Below are positions 27,609 through 35,220 of a DNA stretch of 64,000 nucleotides, in pieces (position 1 is the stretch's first letter; each line of letters starts with the position of its first letter). The stretch comes from JAODBJ01 sp963782465 (GTDB taxonomy: Bacteria > Actinomycetota > Acidimicrobiia > IMCC26256 > PALSA-610): assembly GCA_963782465.1 (NCBI GenBank), contig CAWAJR010000003.1, positions 124,001 to 188,000 of the forward strand. The letters are read 5' to 3'. A program made the translations under genes and the position numbers. The notes beneath the pieces are model-generated. The model did not search any database and had not been told where the DNA came from. It saw only the letters and a program-made list of their open reading frames with translations.

Positions 27609-27647
27609 TCACCCGGCTCTTAACAATGCCCTGACCACACGCTGACC
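27609..27647 (+). promoter_or_regulatory. 11-bp-spaced repeats upstream of a secreted-protein gene
   Basis: CTGACC occurs at 27631-27636 and 27642-27647, 11 bp apart. In the same phase lie TTAACA at 27620-27625 and TCACCC at 27609-27614. The array is 58-96 bp upstream of the ATG at 27705. It resembles the triple TCTGACC array before motA and the repeats before the response regulator, so a PhoP/OmpR-type regulator is a fair candidate. Confidence 0.4.
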
Positions 27648-27704
27648 GGAGCCGCGCGCGCTGCGTTCATCCTCCTGGCATCCCCTCGATGCAAGGAGTA
27701 CGTG

Positions 27705-28229
27705 ATGATCAAGCGTTGGATTGCCGGTGCGATCACCGGGACGATGGTGGTGGCCGGTTCACTGGTCGGTGTCGCCGCCGCGCCGGGCGCGAGCGCCGCG
27801 AGCGCGTCGAGCTGCCCGGGCGGCCATTACCCGGGCGCGGTCGTGGGCGGGCGGCCGACGGCGGCCAAGGCCGGCCACACCGGTCTGGCGTTGTGGCAGG
27901 ACCACTTCGGCTGGCACCTGCGAGTCAGCCACGCCGGTCACGGCCCCGCCGTGTTCACCGGCCAGATCCTCACCGACGGGCAGATCAAGGACGTCGCCCG
28001 CCGCACCGAGGGTGGTGACCTGGTCGTCAACTACGGCTCGCACCACACGCTGTACCGCTTCGTGAACTACGGCGCGGTCGACGGGCTCGACTTCGTCCTC
28101 CCGTGCAGTTCGTACGTGCGCTTCGCCGTGTCGATGAACCACAAGGCGCTGCCGACGTCGGACATCGTGATCGGCGCCGGGAACCACCACCCGGCCACCA
28201 ACGGGTTCACGATCAGCAAAAGCTCCTGA
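27705..28229 (+). CDS. Secreted protein of unknown function
   Basis: About 174 residues. The N-terminus is a clear Sec signal: a Lys/Arg start, a hydrophobic stretch TGTMVVAGSLVGVAAA and a likely cleavage after GASAAS or nearby. The mature part has two cysteines (near SSCPGG and LPCSSY) that could form a disulphide, several His residues (GWHLRVSHAGHGP, GSHHTLYRF), and mostly beta-strand character. No family recognised. ATG 27705 is preceded by AAGGAG at a 6-bp spacing; GTG 27702 would add one residue. It has its own promoter region with 11-bp repeats and ends just before a strong hairpin, so it is a separate unit inserted between trpF and trpB. Confidence 0.8.
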   Translation: MIKRWIAGAITGTMVVAGSLVGVAAAPGASAASASSCPGGHYPGAVVGGRPTAAKAGHTGLALWQDHFGWHLRVSHAGHGPAVFTGQILTDGQIKDVARRTEGGDLVVNYGSHHTLYRFVNYGAVDGLDFVLPCSSYVRFAVSMNHKALPTSDIVIGAGNHHPATNGFTISKSS

Positions 28230-28234
28230 AGCGG

Positions 28235-28273
28235 GCGGGCGGGCGGCCCGTATCATGCGGGCCGCCCGCCCGC
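28235..28273 (+). terminator. 16-bp hairpin between the secreted-protein gene and trpB, with a -10 box in the loop
   Basis: Arms 28235-28250 and 28258-28273 are perfect 16-bp complements, nearly all G/C, with loop TATCATG. The stem starts 5 bp after the stop codon, so it can terminate the upstream gene. The loop holds TATCAT (28251-28256), a good -10 hexamer, placing a trpB transcript start near 28263 and a leader of about 33 bases. Confidence 0.6.
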
Positions 28274-28295
28274 TCAGCCCAGGGAGTCGCTCCCG

Positions 28296-29528
28296 ATGCC
28301 CGTTCCCTCCCGCGGACTCGCCGTGGAACTCGGCCCGCCCGGTCCCGAACCGGTCGGGCTCGGCCGGTTCGGTACATACGGTGGTCGCTTCGTCCCCGAA
28401 ACCCTGGTCGCCGCGCTCGAGCAACTCGAGCGCGAATTTCGCGCCGCCTGGACCGACCCTTCGTTCCGGGCGGAGTTCGCGTCGCTGCTCGCGTCGTACG
28501 CGGGTCGCCCGACGCCGGTCACGGAATGCCGGCGCCTCTCCGACCAGCTCGGCGTGCGGGTGCTGCTCAAGCGGGAAGACCTCACCCATACCGGTTCGCA
28601 CAAGATCAACAACGTCCTCGGACAGGCGCTGCTCGCCCGGCGGATGGGCAAGAACCGCCTGATCGCGGAAACCGGCGCCGGGCAGCACGGTGTGGCTGCG
28701 GCGACCGCCGCGGCCCTGTTCGGCCTTTCCTGCACGGTCTACATGGGCGCCGTCGACGTCGAACGGCAGGCGCTGAACGTGTGGCGCATGCGCCTGCTCG
28801 GTGCGGAAGTCGTACCCGTGCATTCGGGGAGCGCCACCTTGAAGGATGCGGTCAACGACGCGATGCGCGAATGGGTCGCCAGCGTCGAGCGCACCCACTA
28901 CTGCCTCGGTTCGGCGATGGGCCCGCACCCGTTCCCGTGGATGGTGCGCGAGTTCCAGCGCGTCGTCGGTGACGAAGCGCGGGCGCAATGCCAGGCGATC
29001 CTCGGTACCGACCCCGACTTCGTCGTCGCGTGCGTCGGCGGCGGGTCGAACGCGATCGGCACGTTCAGCGCGTTCGTCGAGAGCGACGCGAAGCTCGTCG
29101 GGGTCGAGGCGGGTGGCCTCGGGCTCGAATCCGGGCATCACGGCGCGGCCGTCGCGCGCGGCGTGCCCGGCGTCGTGCACGGGATGCGGTCGTTGTTCCT
29201 GCAGGACGAGTACGGGCAGGTGCTCGAAGCGACGTCGATCAGTGCCGGCCTCGACTACCCGGGGGTCGGCCCCGAACACGCGATGCTCGCCCAGTCCGGC
29301 CGCGCCGCGTACTACTCGGCGACCGACGAAGAAGCGCTGGCCGGCTTCCAGCTGCTCTCGGTCACCGAGGGGATCGTGCCCGCGCTCGAACCGGCGCACG
29401 CGCTCGGTTGGTTGCAGCGCGAAGCAGGCCGCACGGTGCCGTCGGGATCCACCGTCCTCGTGACACTGTCGGGGCGGGGCGACAAGGACGCCGCGCAGGT
29501 GGCGGAGAAGCTCGGCGAACAGATATGA
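28296..29528 (+). CDS. trpB: Tryptophan synthase beta subunit (TrpB1 type)
   Basis: 410-residue PLP enzyme condensing indole with serine, partner of TrpA. GRFGTYGGRFVPETL at the N-terminus, the Schiff-base lysine in THTGSHKINNVLGQALLA, ETGAGQHGVAAATAAA, the catalytic-site VGVEAGG and the phosphate-binding CVGGGSNAIG are all canonical. ATG 28296 has AGGGAG about 10 bp upstream; this site lies in a short stem GGGAG/CTCCC (28282-28294) that could partly hide it. Its TGA overlaps the trpA ATG. It is the second TrpB in the window, 1.4 kb from trpB2. Confidence 0.97.
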   Translation: MPVPSRGLAVELGPPGPEPVGLGRFGTYGGRFVPETLVAALEQLEREFRAAWTDPSFRAEFASLLASYAGRPTPVTECRRLSDQLGVRVLLKREDLTHTGSHKINNVLGQALLARRMGKNRLIAETGAGQHGVAAATAAALFGLSCTVYMGAVDVERQALNVWRMRLLGAEVVPVHSGSATLKDAVNDAMREWVASVERTHYCLGSAMGPHPFPWMVREFQRVVGDEARAQCQAILGTDPDFVVACVGGGSNAIGTFSAFVESDAKLVGVEAGGLGLESGHHGAAVARGVPGVVHGMRSLFLQDEYGQVLEATSISAGLDYPGVGPEHAMLAQSGRAAYYSATDEEALAGFQLLSVTEGIVPALEPAHALGWLQREAGRTVPSGSTVLVTLSGRGDKDAAQVAEKLGEQI

Positions 29529-30298
29529 AGCTCGAAACCCACCTCCGCGCGGCGCGCGACGCCGGGCGGAAACTGCTGGTCCCCTACGTCACCGGCGGGC
29601 TCGGCTCCCAATGGCTGGATGTCGTGCGGGCCGTCGCCGCGGCGGGCGCCGACGCGATCGAGGTCGGTATCCCGTTCTCCGACCCGATCATGGACGGCAA
29701 GACGATCCAGGAGGCGAGCCAGCGGGCGCTCGACCTCGGTGCCACACCGATCGGGGTCATCACCCAGCTCGCCGACCTCGACGTACCGGTCCCGGTGGCG
29801 GTCATGACCTATTACAACCTGGTCGCCCATCTTGGTCACGAACGTTGCGCGAGCGCGCTCGCCACCAGCGGGATCGACGGTGCGATCGTCCCCGACCTGC
29901 CGCTCGACGAGCTCGACGGGTGGGGCGATGCCGCCGACGCGGCCGGGATCGAAACGGTGCTGCTGGCCGCGCCGACCACCGCCGATGACCGGCTCGCGGC
30001 GATTTGCGCACGTTCGCACGGGTTCGTCTACGGCGTTTCGCTGCTCGGCGTCACCGGCGAGCGGGCGCACCTGCCCACCCACGCGCAGGAGATGGGAAAG
30101 CGGCTGAAGGCCGCGACCGACAAGCCGGCCCTGCTCGGAGTGGGCATCTCCAACCCGGCCCAGGCGACGGAGGCTGCGTCGGCAGCCGACGGTGTTGTGA
30201 TCGGCAGTGCCCTGGTCCGCCGGCTGCTCGATGGTGGGGGCGCCGAAGAGGCCGGCGCGTTCGTCGCGAGCGTCCGCGCCGCGCTCGACGAGCTCTGA
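29525..30298 (+). CDS. trpA: Tryptophan synthase alpha subunit
   Basis: 257-residue TIM barrel splitting indole-3-glycerol phosphate into indole and glyceraldehyde 3-phosphate. The catalytic glutamate is in DAIEVGIPFSDPIMDG and the catalytic aspartate in IVPDLPLDEL. GVSLLGVTGER and GVGISNPAQA are phosphate-binding loops. Coupled to trpB by ATGA. Its stop codon overlaps the first of three TCTGACC repeats that precede motA. Confidence 0.97.
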   Translation: MKLETHLRAARDAGRKLLVPYVTGGLGSQWLDVVRAVAAAGADAIEVGIPFSDPIMDGKTIQEASQRALDLGATPIGVITQLADLDVPVPVAVMTYYNLVAHLGHERCASALATSGIDGAIVPDLPLDELDGWGDAADAAGIETVLLAAPTTADDRLAAICARSHGFVYGVSLLGVTGERAHLPTHAQEMGKRLKAATDKPALLGVGISNPAQATEAASAADGVVIGSALVRRLLDGGGAEEAGAFVASVRAALDEL

Positions 30299-30322
30299 CC
30301 AGATTCTGACCCGATTCTGACC
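30294..30322 (+). promoter_or_regulatory. Triple TCTGACC direct repeat at 11-bp spacing upstream of motA
   Basis: TCTGACC is repeated exactly at 30294-30300, 30305-30311 and 30316-30322, one repeat per 11 bp; the last two are preceded by GAT. Such face-of-the-helix direct repeats are typical operators for OmpR/PhoB-family regulators. The array starts at the trpA stop codon and lies about 77-105 bp before the motA start. Confidence 0.5.
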
Positions 30323-30398
30323 TGAGTTTCGTCGGCCGCAATCACCTGTTCAGGCCCCCCTGGACCCAGTCGATACCTGGGCCATGGAGAAGGGAAGC

Positions 30399-31172
30399 AT
30401 GATCGGGCTCATCGTGACGGTGCTCGGCGTTTTCGCGTCGGTCATCCTGCACGGCATCAGCCCGATCTTCCTTTTCATGGAATTCGGGTCGATCATCATC
30501 GTGTTCTTCGGCTGCTTCGGGGCGACGATCTCCTCGTTCCCCTTCGAAGTGACCCAGAACATGGGCAAGGTCATCGGCAAGGCGCTCAAGGGCGGCGAGA
30601 AGGTCCCCGCGACCGAGACGATCGAACAGATCGTGCACATGACCAACCGTGCCCGCGCCGAGGGCCTCCTCGCCCTCGAAGAAGAAGCGAAGAAGATCGA
30701 AGACCCCTACTTCCGCAAGGGCCTCGAGCTCGCGGTCGACGGCACCGACCCCGACGCGTTGAAGAAGACGATGTACGCCGAGATCACGGCGATGAAAGAT
30801 CGCCACAAGCTCGGCGCCGCGTGGTGCGAGAAGGCCGGCATCTACGCGCCGACGTTCGGCATCATCGGCGCCGTCTTCGGCCTCATCGCGACCATGAGCA
30901 AGCTCTCCCAGCCCGACAAGGTCGGTGAGGGCATCGCCGGCGCGTTCGTCGCGACGTTCTGGGGCGTGTTCCTCGCCAACGGCATCTTCCTGCCGTGGGC
31001 GGCGAAGTTGAAGCAGATCTCGGCCGACGAGGTCGCGCACAAGCTCCTCATCGTCGAAGGCGTGATGGCGATCCAGGCCGGGGTGAGCCCCCGGATCGTG
31101 GAGGAGATGCTGCTCTCGCACGTTCCTCCGGCGGAGCGGCCCGAGAGCGGCGCCGACAAAGCCGCAGCGTAG
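30399..31172 (+). CDS. motA: Flagellar motor stator protein MotA
   Basis: Proton-channel stator subunit, about 257 residues, four transmembrane segments: the first two near residues 1-20 and 24-45 (GLIVTVLGVFASVIL, FGSIIIVFFGCFGAT), the last two near 145-200 (PTFGIIGAVFGLIATM, AFVATFWGVFLANGIFLPWA). The long cytoplasmic loop contains the charged region KKIEDPYFRKGLELAVDGTD that contacts FliG in the family. I prefer ATG 30399, with GAAGGGA upstream; ATG 30384 would add five residues. No other flagellar genes are in the window. Confidence 0.93.
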   Translation: MIGLIVTVLGVFASVILHGISPIFLFMEFGSIIIVFFGCFGATISSFPFEVTQNMGKVIGKALKGGEKVPATETIEQIVHMTNRARAEGLLALEEEAKKIEDPYFRKGLELAVDGTDPDALKKTMYAEITAMKDRHKLGAAWCEKAGIYAPTFGIIGAVFGLIATMSKLSQPDKVGEGIAGAFVATFWGVFLANGIFLPWAAKLKQISADEVAHKLLIVEGVMAIQAGVSPRIVEEMLLSHVPPAERPESGADKAAA

Positions 31173-31184
31173 GGGCGCGGCGAC

Positions 31185-32144
31185 ATGAGCGGCGGGCACG
31201 ACGGCGGCCTCCCCGAAGAACACGAGGAGCACGCGAACCACGAGGCGTGGGTCATCCCCTACGCCGACCTTCTCACGTTGTTGATGGCCATGTTCATCGC
31301 GCTGTTCGCGATGTCGACGGTCAACATCGGGAAGTTCAAGCAGCTCGCCATCGGGTTCAACCAGGCATTGAACGGGCCGAGCCTCGACAAGGGGGTGTTC
31401 GCGACCGTTTCGGGCGACGCCGCCCTCAGCGTGGGCGGTGCCGGTACCGGTTCCAGCTCGAACGGCGGTGCGGTCGGTATCGATACGCAGCCGAACACGA
31501 ATTCGGTGATCAAGCAGCTGGCCGACAAGCACGCGAGCCTCGAAGCGGCCCGGTCGGTCGAGCAGCAGTCGTTGAAACAGGTCGAGAAGCAGATCCAGAA
31601 CAGCGCGAACCAGTTGGGTCTCGGCGGGAAGTTGGGCTTCCGCCTCGAGCAAGACGGGCTCGTGGTCACCGTCGTCACCGACCAGATCCTCTTCGCGAGC
31701 GGTTCCGCGGTCTTGCAGCCGGAAGGCAACGCGTTGCTCGACATCGTTGCGAAGCCGCTGGAGAGCGTCGCCAACCCGATCATCGTGAAGGGCTACACCG
31801 ACTCGCAGCCGATCACGGGCGGTCCCTACCCCTCCAACTGGGCGCTGTCCGGTGCACGAGCCGGCGCGGTGGCGGTGTCGTTGGAGAACGCGGGGCTCGA
31901 TCCCGCGCGCCTGACGCCCGAGGGGCTGGGGGAGCGCGACCCGGTCGCCACCAACGCGACGCCGGAAGGGCGGTCGCAGAACCGCCGGGTTGAAATCGTC
32001 GTGCAGTCGACGCTCGTGAACCAGGCGCTGCAGGACAACAACCTCACGAACAAGACGGTGACCACCACGACGCCCAAGCCGGTCGGGTCACCGATCTCGA
32101 ACCCCGTGCAGACGAACATCAAGCCCGACTTCACGACCAAGTGA
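31185..32144 (+). CDS. motB: Flagellar motor stator protein MotB (OmpA-like peptidoglycan-binding)
   Basis: 319 residues. A short acidic cytoplasmic N-terminus leads into one transmembrane helix with the proton-binding aspartate at about position 28 (IPYADLLTLLMAMFIALFAMS). A linker with Gly/Ser-rich and Gln-rich helix (about 70-140) follows, then an OmpA-like domain (about 155-285) with ILFASGSAVLQPEG, GYTDSQPI and SQNRRVEIVV. The C-terminus ends in a Thr/Pro tail. It starts 12 bp after motA and forms the stator with it. Confidence 0.94.
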   Translation: MSGGHDGGLPEEHEEHANHEAWVIPYADLLTLLMAMFIALFAMSTVNIGKFKQLAIGFNQALNGPSLDKGVFATVSGDAALSVGGAGTGSSSNGGAVGIDTQPNTNSVIKQLADKHASLEAARSVEQQSLKQVEKQIQNSANQLGLGGKLGFRLEQDGLVVTVVTDQILFASGSAVLQPEGNALLDIVAKPLESVANPIIVKGYTDSQPITGGPYPSNWALSGARAGAVAVSLENAGLDPARLTPEGLGERDPVATNATPEGRSQNRRVEIVVQSTLVNQALQDNNLTNKTVTTTTPKPVGSPISNPVQTNIKPDFTTK

Positions 32145-32161
32145 TCTCCGGGAGCGGCCGG

Positions 32162-32167
32162 TAGCGT
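32162..32167 (+). promoter_or_regulatory. -10 box of icd (TAGCGT)
   Basis: TAGCGT ends 8 bp before the icd ATG at 32176, with no ribosome binding site between, indicating a leaderless or near-leaderless transcript. Confidence 0.45.
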
Positions 32168-32175
32168 GTCGCGCC

Positions 32176-33372
32176 ATGGCCGAAAAGATCACCACGAACG
32201 CCGACGGTGTACTGCTCGTACCCGACGAACCGATCATCCCGTTCATCGAAGGCGACGGCACCGGTGTCGACATCTGGCCCGCGTCGCGGCACGTGTTCGA
32301 CGCCGCCGCGGCCAAGCACGGCCGGCACATCGCCTGGAAGGAAGTGCTCGCCGGGGAGAAGGCGTTCCAGGCCACCGGCGAGTGGCTGCCCGACGAAACC
32401 GTCGCCGCGTTCCGCGAGTACCTGATCGGGATCAAGGGGCCGCTCACCACGCCGGTCGGCGGCGGGATCCGCTCGCTCAACGTCGCGTTGCGCCAGATCC
32501 TCGACCTCTACGTTTGCCTGCGCCCGGTGCGCTGGTTCGCCGGCGTGCCGTCGCCCGTGAAACGGCCCGAACTCGTCGACATGGTGATCTTCCGCGAGAA
32601 CACGGAAGACATCTACGCGGGGCTCGAGGTCGAGGAAGGCACGCCGGAGGCGCGCAAACTGATCGAGACGCTGAAGGAGCAACTCGGTTGGGACATCCGC
32701 CCCGATTCCGGCGTCGGGATCAAACCGGTGTCGGAAACCGCGTCGAAGCGATTGATCCGTGCTGCGATCGAGTACGCGCGGCGGCGGGGCCGCGCATCGG
32801 TGACCCTCGTGCACAAGGGCAACATCCAGAAGTTCACCGAGGGCGCGTTCCGGAACTGGGGTTACGAACTCGTGCGGGAAGAGTTCGCCGACGTCGCGGT
32901 CGGTTGGGACGATTGCGACGGCAAGCCGGGCGACAAGATCCTCGTGAAGGACAACATCGCCGACATCACGCTGCAGCAGGTGCTCACGCGGCCCACCGAC
33001 TTCGACGTGATCGCGACGACGAACCTCAACGGCGACTACTTGAGCGACGCGCTCGCGGCGCAGGTCGGCGGGATCGGTATCGCGCCCGGCGGCAACATCA
33101 ACTACGTCACCGGCCACGGCGTGTTCGAAGCGACGCACGGCACCGCGCCGAAGTATGCGGGGCTCGACAAGGTCAACCCGGGGTCGGTGATCCTTTCGGG
33201 TGTGATGATGTTCGAGCACCTCGGTTGGCAAGATGTCGCCGACGACATCGTCCGTGCGCTGGAGGCGACGATCGCCGACAAGGTCGTCACGTACGACTTC
33301 GCTCGCCTGATGGACGGCGCGACCGAGGTCAAATGCTCGGAGTTCGCGTCGGCGATCGTCGATCGCCTGTAG
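32176..33372 (+). CDS. icd: Isocitrate dehydrogenase (NADP-dependent, homodimeric type)
   Basis: TCA-cycle enzyme oxidising isocitrate to 2-oxoglutarate. A 398-residue protein with FIEGDGTGVDIWPAS, the substrate-binding serine/arginine loop PVGGGIRSLNVALRQ, VIFRENTEDIYAG, the metal-binding NLNGDYLSD, and the NADP site FEATHGTAPKYAG. This is the prokaryotic E. coli-like IDH-I form; monomeric IDH is common in other actinobacteria. Preceded by a TAGCGT box, followed by the 43-bp repeat array. Confidence 0.96.
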   Translation: MAEKITTNADGVLLVPDEPIIPFIEGDGTGVDIWPASRHVFDAAAAKHGRHIAWKEVLAGEKAFQATGEWLPDETVAAFREYLIGIKGPLTTPVGGGIRSLNVALRQILDLYVCLRPVRWFAGVPSPVKRPELVDMVIFRENTEDIYAGLEVEEGTPEARKLIETLKEQLGWDIRPDSGVGIKPVSETASKRLIRAAIEYARRRGRASVTLVHKGNIQKFTEGAFRNWGYELVREEFADVAVGWDDCDGKPGDKILVKDNIADITLQQVLTRPTDFDVIATTNLNGDYLSDALAAQVGGIGIAPGGNINYVTGHGVFEATHGTAPKYAGLDKVNPGSVILSGVMMFEHLGWQDVADDIVRALEATIADKVVTYDFARLMDGATEVKCSEFASAIVDRL

Positions 33373-33435
33373 CGCCGAACGGTCGCAACGGGCACCCGGT
33401 CGCGGCATACGACCCACCGGAAAACGCGCGATTCG

Positions 33436-33706
33436 CGATGCTCCCACCTGGGAGCTTCGCGAACGCTCCCGACACCCCAAGGTCCTCCCGTCTGGGACGA
33501 TCGCGCGGCGACGTGTGTGTTGCGTCGCTCCCGCGTGGGACGATCGCGCGGTTGGGCGTGTGTTGCGATGCTCCCGTTTGGGAGGGTCGCGCGGTTGGGC
33601 GCGTTGCCGGCCGGCGCGTTGCTCCCGTTTGGGAGGATCGCACGGCGGGTGATGTGTTGCTTGCTCCCGTTTGGGAGGATCGCGAATCGCACATTTTCGG
33701 GTGTGC
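33436..33706 (+). repeat. Tandem array of about six 42-51 bp units with a hairpin core
   Basis: Units begin at 33441, 33485, 33528, 33571, 33622 and 33664 (spacing 44, 43, 43, 51, 42). The core is CTCCCGTTTGGGAG in the last three; the first has ACCT in the loop, and units two and three have a reduced TCCC/GGGA stem. Each core is followed by a variant of GATCGCGCGGTTGGG and a GT-rich stretch ending TTGC. The first unit also has CGCGA/TCGCG arms outside its core. The unit length is not a multiple of three, so it is not coding. It occupies most of the 385-bp gap between icd and the MarR-type gene, the largest gene-free stretch here. Confidence 0.85.
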
Positions 33707-33757
33707 CGTATTGCGGCCCTCGGGACGACTGTCACACCCGACTGGCACGATCCCGCC

Positions 33758-34375
33758 ATGCAACGACGACGCAGCGCCCTCAACACCGAACCGATCCGCC
33801 TGCCGACCCGGCGCCACCGTCGGGGTTCGTTCCCGAGTCGCATGACGATCGCCGAACGGGTCAGTGCAGGGCGCGCGTTCCACGCGCTCGACCCGGCGCT
33901 GGCCGCCGTCAACCTGTTGATCGGGAGCGCGTTGCTGGAGCGGAGGATCCGCGCCGAACTCCAGCTCGCCCGCTTCGGCGATCCGCCGGTCGATCTCGAC
34001 TTCGACCTTGCCCGCCTGCTGATCGTCATCGGAAGTGAGCGCCGCACGATGTTGCGGCAGTGCGACCTGGTCGAGCTTCTCGGCCTGTCGCGCACCAGCG
34101 TCAGCCGCCTGATCGACCGGGCCGACGCCACCGGGTTCGTCGATCGCGTCTACCTCGAAGCATGTGACGGCCGGGCGACGTGGTGCCGTCTCACACCCCG
34201 GGGCAACGAAGCGCGCCGACGGACGCAACTCATGTTCCGGCGCGCGGGACGCGAGACGTTCCGCGGAAGCAGCGGCGACCTCGCGAGGCCGCTCGCGGCC
34301 ATCCGCGCCGCGTGGCACCCTCGGGCCGGCGGGTACGGGTACCGGTGGTACATGGGCCGGCGACCGGCCGCCTAA
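33758..34375 (+). CDS. MarR-type winged-helix transcriptional regulator
   Basis: 205 residues. After a basic N-terminus (RRRSALN, RLPTRRHRRGS) comes a helical dimerisation segment and then a winged helix: FDLARLLIVIGSERRTML, the helix-turn-helix CDLVELLGLSRTSVSRLIDRADATGFV and a wing with ACDGRATWCRLTPRGNEARRR, the layout of MarR proteins. ATG 33758 follows CACGAT by 6 bp; ATG 33842 is a shorter alternative without the basic tail. It lies directly after the palindromic repeat array, which may be its operator region. The 3' end overlaps that of the convergent rmlD by three bases. Confidence 0.78.
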   Translation: MQRRRSALNTEPIRLPTRRHRRGSFPSRMTIAERVSAGRAFHALDPALAAVNLLIGSALLERRIRAELQLARFGDPPVDLDFDLARLLIVIGSERRTMLRQCDLVELLGLSRTSVSRLIDRADATGFVDRVYLEACDGRATWCRLTPRGNEARRRTQLMFRRAGRETFRGSSGDLARPLAAIRAAWHPRAGGYGYRWYMGRRPAA

Positions 34376-35220
34376 CCGGTCAACTCACGAACCAGCCGTT
34401 CGAGCGGCTCGTGGAAGTCGGGAAGCAGCTCGATGCCCGCGAGGCGCAAGGCGGCGTTGTCGAGCACCGAGTTGGCGGGCCGGGGGGCGGGCCGGGGTGG
34501 TTGCAGTTCTGCGGTCGAGATCGGTCGCACCCGCGCCGGATCGGCGCCGGCCGCGCGTAGCACTGCCGCCGCGAACTCGTACCAGCTGCACGCGCCCTGG
34601 TTGGTGACGTGGTACACGCCGGGGCGCCGGTCGACGGCCAGGCGCCGCAGCATCGGCGCCAGGTCGGCGGCGAACGTCGGGTGGCCGCGCTGGTCGTCGA
34701 CGAACGCGAGCGTCTCGTGCTCGGCGGCGAGCCGGAGCACCGTCTTGACCATGTTCGATCCGTGCCGGCCGCAGACCCACGAGATGCGCACGATCGCGCT
34801 CGCGGGATCGATCTCCTGCTCGCCGCCGAGCTTTGAACGCCCGTACACCGACATGGGGTTCGGCGTGTCCCACTCGACGTACGGGCCGGGCTTCGTCCCG
34901 TCGAACACGTAGTCGGTCGAGAGGTACAGCACGTAGGCGCCGGCCCGCCGCGCCGCCTCGGCGACATGGCGGGTGGCGAGCGCATTCACCAGCCACGCCC
35001 GATCGGGATCCGACTCGCACGCGTCGACCGAGGTCCACGACGCGCAGTGGACGACGACGTCGGGGCGCGTCCCGGTGATCGCGGCCATCACCGCGCTGCG
35101 ATCACCCACGTCGAGCGACGCGTGGTCGGCGGGCACGACATCGTCGCCGGAGAACGTCGAGAACGCCGCGACGACCTCGTTCCCGACCTGCCCCCCGGCC
35201 CCGGTGACGAGGACCTTCAT
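34372..35220 (-). CDS. rmlD: dTDP-4-dehydrorhamnose reductase
   Basis: Last enzyme of dTDP-L-rhamnose synthesis, 282 residues, NAD(P)H-dependent SDR fold. VLVTGAGGQVGNEV binds nucleotide, LSTDYVFDGTKPGPYVE and the catalytic YxxxK in SVYGRSKLGGE are diagnostic, and RISWVCG and GVYHVTNQGACSWYEFA follow. The ATG at 35220 overlaps the rmlB stop (ATGA). The frame is open far upstream, inside rmlB, but only the last 282 codons encode the family. Last gene of rmlA-C-B-D. Confidence 0.96.
   Translation of the reverse strand: MKVLVTGAGGQVGNEVVAAFSTFSGDDVVPADHASLDVGDRSAVMAAITGTRPDVVVHCASWTSVDACESDPDRAWLVNALATRHVAEAARRAGAYVLYLSTDYVFDGTKPGPYVEWDTPNPMSVYGRSKLGGEQEIDPASAIVRISWVCGRHGSNMVKTVLRLAAEHETLAFVDDQRGHPTFAADLAPMLRRLAVDRRPGVYHVTNQGACSWYEFAAAVLRAAGADPARVRPISTAELQPPRPAPRPANSVLDNAALRLAGIELLPDFHEPLERLVRELTG

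Noticed and set aside
27702..27704. GTG 27702 as the start of the secreted protein
   Set aside because: The AAGGAG site is better spaced for ATG 27705; the difference is one residue.
33436..33706. CRISPR array
   Set aside because: The 'spacers' between palindromic cores resemble each other, unit length varies from 42 to 51 bp, and no cas genes are present; it is a degenerate tandem repeat.
33102..34318. Antisense open frames with repeated Pro/Asn/Gly or Ser-Gln-Thr-Gly motifs over the repeat array
   Set aside because: The motifs arise from translating the 43-bp repeats; unit length is not a multiple of three, frames shift between units, and the rest is antisense to the regulator gene.
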